The position numbers and the translations under genes are program-made. DNA of 64,000 nucleotides, taken from the NCBI RefSeq assembly GCF_945859705.1, contig NC_079136.1, positions 119,663,028 through 119,727,027 of the forward strand. The letters are read 5' to 3'. This stretch comes from Episyrphus balteatus (Eukaryota > Arthropoda > Insecta > Diptera > Syrphidae). The notes below the pieces were generated by a model that saw only the letters and a list, made by a program, of their open reading frames with translations, made no database searches and had not been told where the DNA came from. Of the stretch, positions 48,388 to 59,250 are shown piece by piece; positions within the stretch are counted from its first letter, which is position 1; each line of letters begins with the position of its first letter.

Positions 48388-49584
48388 CACTGGTCTGCAA
48401 AATTTAACTTTTTTTTCTCCTTCAAATAATTTTTTGATATTATGAAAGATTAGACTTTCCTGAATCTAAATCTGGTATTAGAAAAATTCTATCAGGTACC
48501 ATTTTTGTAAAAATGATTTTTGAAAAATGTGAGTAGTTTCTAAAAAATCCCTCTTTTAGATTAATTTGAACTTGTATATATGTAATTAAAACTGTTTGTC
48601 GCATTGAGCTCAAATTTGGAGGACTTATTCTTCATAATATGACCTATCGATTGACCTCAAATATGTTCTTTTACATTCATGTTTACTCATTTTTTAAAAT
48701 ACTGATTGACAATAAAAGCAGACATTTCGAAATCCTTCACTTTTTAGTAAATCCAACATGAACAAAAACACCTTAATTAAGGAAAATGTAAAATATCAAT
48801 GCCCATTATATTTAAAAAGTCAAATATGTAAAGAAAACCAAAATAAAAAACATTAAAAAAATTTTTACGTGTTTTGTAATTTTATATACTATTTTTCTAT
48901 TTAGAAATATCTTATTTTTAATAAACTATTCGATAAACTGCCTTGTAAAGCTTCAGATTTGTTTCTCCTAGAAACAATAGTACACTTTTCTTATAGTTTT
49001 TGATATGCTGAGTTAGAATCCGAAGTGAAAAAAATTCTATCACGTCAGGATTTTAAGATATTCGCATTAAAGTATCACAAAATCAAGTTTTTTTTAGAAA
49101 ATCTCAAAAAAAAACTACTATATCTCAAAAACCAGAGCTGGCCGAAATTTTTTGAGCTCGGATTGAAAATCAGCACACTAAAGTCCATTAGAAAAGTATA
49201 CTTTTGTTCTAGGGAGAAAGATATATTAATTTTTAGAGATCAGTTTCTTTATGGTAAGGTATGCCAAACCTTCTAAACTTACTTAAATTAAGATATCTCG
49301 GAGAAGAAAAGAGATATTGAGAAGATTGAAATTGAATTTGAAAGAAAAAAATAAGTTCTTTCATAAACCGTATCAATTTCAATTGAAAAAGATTACATTA
49401 TACCAAAATATTTCTTCAATAACAGCAAAAAAAATGGGTTTTTGAGATTTTCTAACGGGAATATTTTAAAAACGTGACGTGCTAGGTCAATTCTGACTTC
49501 GGAATTTGGATTCGGAATCAGTATACAAAAATCCTTTAGAAAAGTATAGTTTTATTTAAAGGAAGATTTCCTTGCAGACAAGTG
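48388..49584. mobile_element. CACTGG-ended MITE, copy 2 (inverted relative to copy 1)
   Basis: It is 1197 bp. The ends are CACTGGTCTGCAAAA and TTGCAGACAAGTG, with the 3-bp duplication TAA at 48385-48387 and 49585-49587. Its sequence is the reverse complement of 35530-36712 over its whole length with moderate divergence (for example, GCATTGAGCTCAAATTTGG matches the inverse of 36488-36506 apart from single differences). Confidence 0.75.
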
Positions 49585-49589
49585 TAATT

Positions 49590-51555
49590 AACTAAAAAAT
49601 GCAATTACATGTTGATTGCATAAAATATACGTATCAACTTTTGCAAAAACAGAGAAAATTATAATTCCATTAATAGAACCTTAAAAAAAACTTAAAAATG
49701 CAATTAATTTCTAATTGCTGTGATTAATGCGTACACAAATTTTTTGAAATATTTTTATCGATTTGAAAAAAAAAAAAAAATGATGGAGGCTGGAGGGGGG
49801 GCGGGAATGTGGGAGAAACACGTATTTTTAATATTTGTTTTTATTTTCCCAACAAACTTACCTACCTACGTACGTACAAATAATTTTCCCCTAGCTTATG
49901 TAATGTTATCGTGTAATGAGCCGCAATATTTTCATTGTACCACAAGTCCCAAGTCAACAATCAACTTAGTGATTATATTTTCCAAAAAAGTAAGTACATA
50001 GTTTATTTTTCATTTTGATTCGTGCAATCAATATAAATCGGCTAAAATAAATAGCTTTTAGGTCCCTATATAAGTCCTTCTTCGGTGTAACAAACACAAC
50101 AAATTTGTTTCAAATTATTATTATTAATACCCAATTCAATTCATGTTTCCCCATCGCCATCATCCTTTATCGTCATTTCTCTTTCAAACTGTAAACAAGC
50201 CATTACTAAAAGCTTTTTCAATCAAACCAATGTCATATTAATAAAACCCAAAGTAAACCTAAAACCTCCGCTCCATCTATAATAACCTAACCCTTATACA
50301 TTCACTCTATAACCTCTCTAAACCCAATATCATAGTATATTTGAGTAGAATTTTCAATTGAAATTTTGGTCCTTCGAGCCGGATAATTAGAAAATAGAAC
50401 CTTTTATTCTCGACGTCGTCGTCTCTTCTCGCTCACTCTCTTTTACTCGATTCTCTGTCTAACTCTTTCGCTCTATGTGAACATTATATCATCCAATTAA
50501 TATAATTTTCTACTCACACCAGGATTCCGCAACTATAGCACTGTCGTGGTAGTCCTCTCGTCAAAAATGCAAAACAGAATTAATGTTAAATTGTACATGA
50601 AATAAAATTTTAGAAGGTGCTGAGGCTGACAAACTCTTGGTATTCATTTTGGAAATTCCCTTTTTTTGTATGATGATGACGATAGAAAACCTACACACAC
50701 ACACACACTTACGAAACATTATAATGTAACCTTTAAATGCAATTAGAGCAAAATCTAATCTGAATAATTGTAACATTTACCACGTAATAGGCCGGCTTCA
50801 TTCTCTATAATATCCTCGTACTTGTATTTCAATAAATTTTCAAGACCTCTAGAACTCCCCTTCTCTATCTTCTATATATCTATATAAACTTTACCTCATT
50901 AAATATTTTCTAGAATTTTGCGAAATTGAGAAGAAGAAGAACGTGTATTGGTATGGAATTTATTTCAAGAAATAGGTATATATAACTTGGCTTACAGCTA
51001 AATTGTTTACCCTTTTCTTCTTCTTCTTCTTCGAGCTAGCTAAGAGAGAGTAGAGTCATCTATCCACACAATTTGTTGAAACCTTCCCTCCTAGCAGGGT
51101 TTCGTTTTTTTTTCTATTTGTGCCACAAACAAAGGAGCATCACCAAGTGGCAGGAATGAAAGGCAAAAATAAAAAAAAAAAAAAAAAAAAACATAACAAA
51201 GTGGGCGGCAGAAATGGTGGTGAATAAAGTTATTAAACCCTCGGGCTGTTAGACATCTGCTTTTGCTTTTGAGTATAAATATATATATGTATATGGAAAG
51301 AACTTAACACCCTCAATGAACTTTGTGTCCCACAGTGGGACTAAATGTTTGAATAAAACTGAGTATTGGAATATTGAGTTGAGTTGAAAAGCGGAGAATT
51401 ATTTTGAGTTCAAAAGTTAAAACGCTTAAAAATTATTATATATTGTACTGAGAGATCGTGATAGATATGCAATTTTCTCACAAATTGACTTCAATATTAA
51501 AATACAGATTTTTTCAAAGCTAAAAGCTGATTACTATTTGTAAAAATAAAAAAGA
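49590..51555. other. Apparently unique DNA
   Basis: An (AC) tract at about 50691-50707, TTC repeats at about 51016-51033 and a CT-rich line at 50410-50475 (CGACGTCGTCGTCTCTTCTC). No gene recognised. Confidence 0.4.
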
Positions 51556-51673
51556 GGTTGTCTGTAAAGCCGATTTACGGACGATGATTTTACGTGATAA
51601 CGTCCTCAGAAAACAGGTTGTGTGCTTTTGTTTGAAATGAGTCAATCGAAGCGTTTACTTATTTCAAACAATC

Positions 51674-52667
51674 AAGGGGCCCAGCCAAGTTCTCTAGCAA
51701 CTTTGGCACTACACCCTTATTTACAGGAAACAACTCAGGCCATTTTCGACCCCCCTCTAACTTCCACACCAAAGATGCTAGAAATTTCAAACTCGCTACA
51801 TTTATTGAGCTTGTCAAAACCAAACTCCTCACAAAATTTAAGCCTTTTACGATAAGTAGTTTCTGAGATATAGGGCTTCAAAAATCGCAAAAACCGTAAC
51901 TGACTGACTGACTGACTCACTCACTCACTCACTCACTCACTCACTCATTCACTCACTCACTCACTCACTGACAGATCATCAAAATTATGGAGAACTTCCC
52001 GTTAACGTAGAAACTTGAAATTTTACACTGTGATAGGGCTTGTGGTGTATACAAAGGGAAAAATCGAAAATTTGAGATTTTCAATTCAGGGGGCGTGGCA
52101 TCCGCCCATTTCCGCTGAATTTTCATTAAATATAATAAAGCACTTCTGATTATCGTAGAATCTTGAAACTTGGTAGAATGGTAGAGATGGCAGTTTATAC
52201 AAAGGAAAAAATTTAAAGTTTGAGAATTTCAGCCAGGGGGCGTGGCAACCGCCCATTTTCACTGAATTTTCATCAAATATAGAGATTTTCAATTCTACAG
52301 CCATACCTTGCAAAAAGTAGTGAAATCACAACAAAAACATTACTGTTAAAAAAGGAGCCAAGTTCTCCTATGTTGAAATTATGCTGGCACAAAAAGTACT
52401 GAGATGTAAAAGTGTACCAAGTTCTAAAGTTTGGGTTCAAATTCGTATCAATAAAATTTTGATTGTTTACTTGGCAATTTTTGAAATAACTTTAAAAATC
52501 GGTAATTAAAAGAAAAATTGTCAAGAGAACAATCAAAATTTTATTGATACGAATTTGAACCCAAACTTTAGAACTTGGTACACTTTTACATCTCAGTACT
52601 TTTTGTGCCAGCATAATTTCAACATAGGAGAACTTGGCTCCTTTTTTAACAGTAATGTTTTTGTTGT
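51674..52667 (+). mobile_element. Inserted unit with TGAC/TCAC tract, GGGGGCGTGGC repeats and hairpin
   Basis: It begins AGGGGCCCAGCCAAGTTCTC and is bounded by ATCA (51670-51673 and about 52668-52671). In order it has a block beginning CAGCCAAGTTCTCTAGC (also at 55676), a tract of 4-mers TGAC and TCAC (51898-51973), two units of roughly 130-150 bp each ending GGGGGCGTGGCA(A/T)CCGCCC, and a large hairpin (52325-52670). No coding frame. I do not recognise the family. Confidence 0.55.
51898..51973 (+). repeat. TGAC/TCAC tetranucleotide tract
   Basis: Four TGAC units are followed by about fourteen TCAC units with one TCAT. The tract belongs to the inserted unit at 51674-52667 and has no unique spacers. 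Confidence 0.85.
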
Positions 52668-52670
52668 GAT
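52325..52670. repeat. Perfect 143-bp inverted repeat (hairpin)
   Basis: The arms 52325-52467 and 52528-52670 are exact reverse complements base for base, with a 60-bp loop. The arm starts ATCACAACAAAAACATTACT and ends ATAAAATTTTGATTGTT. The start of the loop also partly pairs (TTGGCAATTTTT with AAAAATTGTCAA). A transcript would fold into a long perfect double strand. Confidence 0.9.
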
Positions 52671-53939
52671 CATAATTTACAAGAAAAAGCTAAAAAGAAA
52701 AAATACCTTTTTTTATTTTTTCATTATACCTATGTATTAATTTTTTTATTTTAAAAGCTTACAAAAAAATTATGCGATTTTAAAGCCAAGTATTTCTTCT
52801 TAAGAATAAAACCATTTTTAAATTTTTACAATGCGCAAAAAGTTTAAAAATAATTTATGGAAATCAATCATTTTCATCAAAAAAAGCAAAAAAAAAAAAA
52901 AATGAATTTTTATCTTCTCACGTCATTAATTCCATTTTTTCCCTAACAACCTATACAAAATTTTATACCATCTGAAAGCTTATTGTCTTAGCTCAAAATA
53001 TATATATATCGATCAGGTTTATGAAACAAAAAGAGCTAGAATTTTTTGAACTCGATCATATTTCATTAAAAAAAGAAAAAAAAAAAAACATTTATTTTTA
53101 TGTCCTCACGCTATTTTATCAATTTTTTTCAATGACAACCTATAAAAAAAAATTATACCATGTGAAAGCTTAGATATTGGTTCAACTTTCATATGAAGCT
53201 TCAATCATATTCCTGAGATGCTTACAAGAGGAGTAAGAGTTTTTTAAAGTCAACCATGTCGAAATTCCAGACTGAGATTACGGTACTTCCCACACTGGTG
53301 GCTGTTCATGATCAACAGATCTCCTCCACTGGTGTTTTGAGGTTTTTCGCAAGTTTTTTTGATATAACATTGTGTAGCTTGTAGTTAGTGTACCGTTATG
53401 TGTGATATACCAAATGAAAGGTAATTGTATCAGGATGCTCATAAAAGTCTAATCAAAATTTTGTAACCTGTTGAATTTGAAAATTTTATTTTACCGTTAT
53501 CTCAAAATTGTGTTTACAAAAATGATTGAAATGTTATGATCTATTATTGCTCTGTATACTTTATTTCTCTAACTGTTGAAGAAAAAAAGATAAAAATCAA
53601 AAACGATGAAAATCGATTAAAAACGGTCAAAAACGGTCAAAAAAACTTCGCGTTTAGTTTTTTGGCTTAATTTCATCTTCCCGTTTTACCCCTGTTTACC
53701 CTATTAAATGACGGAATTTTTAAAAATCCTTCATTTGGATTAAGCTTTAGGTTATTATCTTTCAAATAAGCTATAGAAGATTTTTGTATCTCTAATAGTT
53801 TATTTTTAATTTTGAATTGAAATATTTTGCCACACTGCGAAAGTGCGAGAGTGGAATGGGAGAAAATGGCGTCACTTTTTTGTGGTGGCTGCCATGGTTC
53901 ATCGATTTATAAGACGTTATCACGTCAAAAATAAAAGCA

Positions 53940-54610
53940 ATAATTTAAAAAAAATTTCAACATGTTTCCTTTTAAACGATTTTTGGAATAAACTATGGAT
54001 TAATTTTCCAAATTTTTGTTGGCCATATTTATTGTTATTTAAATTCTGAAAAGGAAATGTCAATATGTATTACAATTTATAAATAAAATTAAAAATTATT
54101 GCAATTTCAAAGAACTTTTTTTAAAAGAAAATAACTTATTTTTTTTTTCAAAAATTAATCATTTTAATTTAAAGTTATTTATTCTTCATACAACAACTTT
54201 GTTTGTTCTAGGTTAAATAAAGAAAGTTTGAAGGTTTTGTTGGTCAAACTATTAGAGAAATTCAATTTTTTCAATACAAAAATTCAGAAATTGAAGTAAT
54301 TTTTAATTTTTTTTTTTTTTTCAAAGCTTTAATGTATGTATTAACTTTTTATCTCTTCTGAATTCAGCTAACAATATTGATGGAAAAAAAATTTAAAAAT
54401 AAATTATATTTTATTACAAAGAAGTTCGAAAAAAAAGTTGTTTAAATTTTTTTTTTTCAAAATTCGGAGTTTGAGGACTATTCTTTCAAAAAATCTTCAT
54501 TAAATTTATTTGACATAAATTTAACAGATACAAATGAACTTCTAGCTTTTGAAAAATGTACATTTAAATACTGTAAGTGTTGCCGTTGTGTTCAAAATAT
54601 TTTTTTTTTG
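53940..54610 (+). repeat. Partial copy of the 34.1-34.8 kb repeat
   Basis: The order of strings matches 34100-34790: GCATTTATTATGT/CATATTTATTGTTAT, GAAAATGTCAATATG, TTGCAATTTCAAAGAACTTTTTTT and the ending TGTTGCCGTTGTGTTCAAAATATTTTT. It is diverged and lacks the left arm. Confidence 0.45.
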
Positions 54611-54981
54611 TTTTACTCTATTTTTCATGCTTTTTAATATGCTTCTTTTTGGTGCCATCTAGCGACAAAATAAAAATCTGCAAAAAATAGGGGATCTGTT
54701 ATTATTTTCTAATAGTTTTTCCACTTTGGAACTTGATTCTTAACCCTCTGTCGGTACACGGGTGCGAATTTGGCAGAACAAAAATAAAAAGTGGTCACAA
54801 TGTGTCTTTATTAAGGGTGAAAATACATTTTTTTGGAATTGTAGATACAATAATCGAATTCAACTCAACTCAACGAGTTGGCGCACATACTTTTCTACGT
54901 GATTTCTGCTGAGCGCTGAGGTAACGTCAGACGAACTTATTCACCAATACAGTATTTGATGATTTTCTTAAGCCTTCTTAG

Positions 54982-55078
54982 TACCGGTTTGTTCATAGTC
55001 GATTATTATCTTTTAATCAAGGATTATTCCATATAAAAATCCTTGATTAAAAGATAATCGAGTGTCAACAAACCGGCC
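54982..55078. repeat. 97-bp hairpin with CCGGTTTG ends
   Basis: TACCGGTTTGTTCATAGTCGA and TTTTAATCAAGGATT pair with AATCCTTGATTAAAAG and CAACAAACCGGCC across a 12-bp loop, with one small bulge. It is either a tiny MITE or, less likely, a small-RNA hairpin. Confidence 0.55.
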
Positions 55079-55675
55079 CTTAGAATGATTGCTTTCGGAA
55101 TTATGCTGATGGTGCTGGCAACAATTTTTTAATGTGAGGTGCTGGTGTCTTTCAAGCTGTCGATGACAGTTAAGTCTTCTATGACTGATGTACTACCTAG
55201 AAGTCTCTGTTGCTAGAAAAACTGCCTGATTAAGGTCGAAGATGTGCCAAACTGCTTCATAATTTAAGAGGCTAGTAACTATTGGGTTGATAAAGTTAAA
55301 CAATTGTGGAATTTAATGAACACCGAAGGTATCCTTGGAGAAAACCGATTTAGATTGTTAATAAACTACTATTGATTCTTGATCACCAAGGTTTTGAAGT
55401 TAATATCATGGTTGTACTCCTTAAAAGTCGAGGTGTTTATTTTAGAAGACCTCACTTAGAGTTTTTATTTGTTGAAAATTATTGCTAGGCCGAAAAGTTT
55501 AAAACCTATGGATGTTATTTTTCCTGTTTTTGATCGGTGTTCACGTTATACATCTTCATAAACTTCTTAAATATCAATTCTACTAGTTTTCTTATTTCAA
55601 TCAAACGTCGTCGTCGACTGATTGAAATAAGAACTAACTCAAGAAAAGACCTATAGCCCACAAAAACTAGTAGAA

Positions 55676-55880
55676 TCAAGGGGCAAGGTAGTGCCCAACC
55701 AAATTCTCTATCAACTTTGGCACTACAGTCTTATTTACAGGAAAGAACTCAGGCCATTTTCGACCCCTTTCTAACTTCTGTACCTACCAAATATGCCAGA
55801 AATTTCAAACTCGCTTCATTTGTTGAACTAGTCAAAAACAAACTACTCATAAAATTTCAGCTTCTTTGATTCCTCTAATA
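55676..55880 (+). repeat. Second, truncated copy of the CAAGTTCTC block
   Basis: It matches 51673-51850: ATCAAGGGGC, TTCTCTA(T/G)CAACTTTGG, ACTCAGGCCATTTTCGACCC and AGAAATTTCAAACTCGCT. The downstream 4-mer tract and GGGGGCG repeats are absent. A hairpin (CTTATTTCAATCA against TGATTGAAATAAG) lies just upstream at 55590-55633. Confidence 0.65.
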
Positions 55881-55970
55881 GAGACCATGAGGCTTATGAA
55901 AACAAACATTTTCACTTCCGAAAACTGCTAAGTTTTTTAAGGGCCATTTACTGAATCCAAACTTGAATAG

Positions 55971-57333
55971 CACTGTGCTACAAAATAAAAAAAAAAAAAT
56001 ACACCCGAGAAATTACATAGTGTAGGCTGTTCGTATGGTCGAATAATGCATAAAAATATTTTTGTTATGTTTTTGGAACCCTCCATTTTTTTTTAATTTA
56101 CAAAAAACTATTTTTACAGACTTTACGATGTAATCTACCAATATCTCAGTCATTTTTTTAACAATTCTCAATGTGTTATATGTTTTTGGAAAGAGGATTT
56201 CCAGACCTTTTGAATGATGTATATAAGTCTATTGTTTAAACAAATTAAGTGTAGGTTTTTATCCCATAAATCTTGAAAAAGTGATTTTTTTTCTCAATTT
56301 TTTCAACTTTACCCAATTTTTTTTGCAAAATAAAACAAACAAAAAATTAAAGTAAGGTTATATTCTGAATAATATACATTTAGGCACAAATTGCCTTGAA
56401 TATGCATTTTAAATATACATGCTGTGCTTATTTGTGAATAAAAATGTATGTTTTTTAATTTTTTGGCATTAAACGTGTAAAGAGCGATTTTTGAAAAAGT
56501 CTGAAAAAAAAAATAATTTTTTTAACAAGCTAAATCTCTAAAATTATAACAATTAAAAATCTGAAAAATGTTCACATGATAGCTACACTTATTAAATTTG
56601 AGCCTGTAAAGTTTTAAATTTTTTGAACAAATGGTTTGGCTGGAGTTTAAAATTGATCGAACAAGGTCCAAGAAACCCCATGTTATTCCCATAAGAAACT
56701 TCAACCGCTTGTCGGCACGGGTTAGAATTAAGTTACAGACTTGAAACTTGGAAAATATTTTTTTTTAGTTTATTTTCAACCATATAAGATCCTAGGAGTA
56801 CAGAAATTCTAGTTATTTTAAAATAACGAACACCCTATTGTGCACCTTGCAATTCACATCATGAAAAGCCACATTTTCTATTTACGAAAAAGTAGCATAG
56901 ATTCCGCAGTTTTGGTCAAATTAAAAAAAAAAAATAAGCCAATTTGTGCCTAAATGTATATTCTTTCAGAATATAACCTTACTTTATTTTGTTGTTTGTT
57001 TTATTTTGCAAAAAAAATTGGGTAAAGTTGAAAAAATTGAAAAAAAATCACTTTTTCAAGATTTATGGGATAAAAACCTACACTTAATTTGTTTAAACAA
57101 TAGACTTATATACATCATTCAAAAGGTCTGGAAATCCTCTTTCCAAAAACATGTAACACATTGAGAATTGTTAAAAAAATAACTGAGATATTGGTAGATT
57201 ATATCGTAAAGTCTGTAAAAATGTTTTTTTGTAAATTCCAAAAACATAACAAAAATATTTTTATGCATTATTCGACCATACGAACAACCTACACTATGTA
57301 ATTCGTCGGGTGTATTTTCAGTGTGGCACCGTG
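55971..57333. mobile_element. 1.36 kb element with about 390-bp inverted arms
   Basis: The ends are CACTGTGCTACA and, inverted, CACGGTGCCACACTG, followed on both sides by AATACACCCGA. The arms about 56003-56396 and 56933-57315 are reverse complements with few differences. They share GTTCGTATGGTCGAATAATG, GGATTTCCAGACCTTTTGAA and AACCTACACTTAATTTG in one or the other orientation. Flanking bases (TAG and TAA) do not give a clean duplication. No protein is recognisable. Confidence 0.65.
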
Positions 57334-57444
57334 TAATTTATGTTAAACATAAACTCTTACTCCCTACTTTTTCCTGTCTGTCACATAAAGATTTATGTAG
57401 AACATAAATGCTTAAGTTTCGATTCAGCAAACGGGTCTATTCAC

Positions 57445-59242
57445 TAGTTATGGGAACTATCGAATAATTTGAACTATCGATAGTTAGTAACTGAATGATT
57501 TGAACTATCGAACAGTTCATTCATTCGAATAAAAACTATCGAATAAAACTATCGAATAAAAACTATCGAATAAACTATCGAATAAAAACTATCGAATAAA
57601 CTATCGAATAAAAACTATCAAATATTCAGTTATTTTTTACTCACAATTTTTTCATCCGATTTATTTTTTCCAGTTTTTACTAATATATTGACCTTGTAAA
57701 GGACATACTTTATTTCACTGTTTGCAGTTTTTTAACTAGAATTTAAATACTATTTCTCAACTGAGGTTACTTTAAATAATAAATAACAAGTACTGAATCA
57801 GAAAGGAAGATGGTTGTTGCTAAATTTTTTCTATGTTGCGAAAAGATAGCCCAATTTTTTGCTATAATATGATATGATTTAAATTAAAACGAAAACAGTG
57901 GAAAACCCACACTGAGGCAAAACATTTGCGCACAAAAAGAAACAATATATTATCATGTCTCGTAAAACCAAAAGAACACAAAATTTTCATTTTAATACAT
58001 AAGAACTGCATATATATATTTAAGGAAAAATAACAAAAATATTAAATAGTAAAAAAGAACAAGAAATTTTTATAAACTTTGGAACTATAAAAACTAACAA
58101 AGAAAAATTAATAAAAAAAAAACATATTAATTTAAATGAATATCAATTAATGTATCGAATAAAAAAAAACTTTTAGATATCAAAATTGCTATTTAAAAAT
58201 AATATTTTATCAAGTTTTTCACTTTTCATCCGATTTCATCTTAAAGAAGCATCCATCATACATTGAAGTACATAGGTAATATAAATATCGTAAAAAAAAG
58301 GAAAAAAAAAATAGTCGAGAAATGACCACCGGAAAGGATTTGCTTCCTTTTCTTACACTTTCTATTTTTGCTCGTCCACATGCAAAATTGCAAATATCAA
58401 AAGTATATACCTACAATAATCCAAACCAACCACACAGTTGCATCATATTTTTGTCTAACCCATTAACAACCCTTTACAAAATCCACTTGTTGACACAGAT
58501 ACCTGCTGTTTGTGCGTGCGCGAATGTTTTGCTTTTTCCGGCGCCATGTCTCGTCAAGTGATTGAAAAGATGGGTTTTTCCACTAATTAGGATCATAAAC
58601 TATACACTGGCTGAACAATGAACATGTTCCGCTTTCCAGGTAAAAGAGTTATTTTTTTCTCTCTTGTCACTTTTTTATGACTCCGCACTGACCGACAGAT
58701 AACTTCTATTCTTTCAAAATATGGGCACTCCAACATAAAACACATAAATTCAGTCCTGAAAAACTTTCAAGATATCATTTAGAAGATCACACAATATGTG
58801 TATCATTCATCTTCCTTCAGCCCTTCCTTCAAATGCATATAAAATCATTTACAATTATTAAATTGTGAAATCAAGAGAAAAAGAAAATAGTAGAGAAATA
58901 AAATTATGACTGAATAAAAAAAAACAATCTAATAGACTGAAAGAAAACAGTAACTGAATATAAAAAATTTCAAATGAAAAAACTATCGTTTGAAAAAACT
59001 ATTCGAATGAAAAAACTATCGAATAAAAAAAACTATTCAAATGAAAAAAACTATCGTTTGAAAAAACTATTCGAATGAAAAAACTATCGAATAAAAAAAA
59101 ACTATTCAAAAGAAAAAACTATCGAATAAAAAACTATCGAACGAAAAAACTATTCGAATGAATGATTTTAAACTATCGAATAATTGAATATTTTACAACT
59201 ATCGATAGTTTGATAGTTTTTATTCGATAGTTCCCATCACTA
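57445..59242. mobile_element. hAT-type element with clustered ACTATCGAATAAA repeats
   Basis: It is 1798 bp with an exact 8-bp duplication CTATTCAC at 57437-57444 and 59243-59250. The ends are TAGTTATGGGAACTATCGA and, inverted, TAGTGATGGGAACTATCGA. Both subterminal regions (57470-57620 and 58978-59220) are packed with ACTATCGAATAAA or ACTATTCGAATGAAA motifs, plus the palindrome ACTATCGATAGT. An 8-bp target and TAGNGATGGG ends fit hAT. The interior has no transposase frame, so it is non-autonomous. Confidence 0.8.
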
Positions 59243-59250
59243 CTATTCAC

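Larger units (their letters stand above)
51556..53925 (-). repeat. GATAACG-palindrome repeat, near full length with nested insert
   Basis: It runs from GGTTGTCTGTAAAGCC at 51556 (the element's right end on the minus strand) to GACGTTATCACGTCAAAA near 53925. Subterminal palindromes of the form GACGTGATAACGTC sit near both ends (51592 and 53915) in inverted orientation. Without the insert at 51674-52667 it is about 1.4 kb. The insert is flanked by ATCA on both sides, and the fragment at 1-568 shows the unoccupied site (CAATCATAATTTAC on minus). I cannot name the superfamily. Confidence 0.65.

Noticed and set aside
51898..51973. Regular 4-bp repeats that could look like a CRISPR array.
   Set aside because: There are no spacers and no cas genes. 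It is a simple tetranucleotide tract inside an insect repeat.
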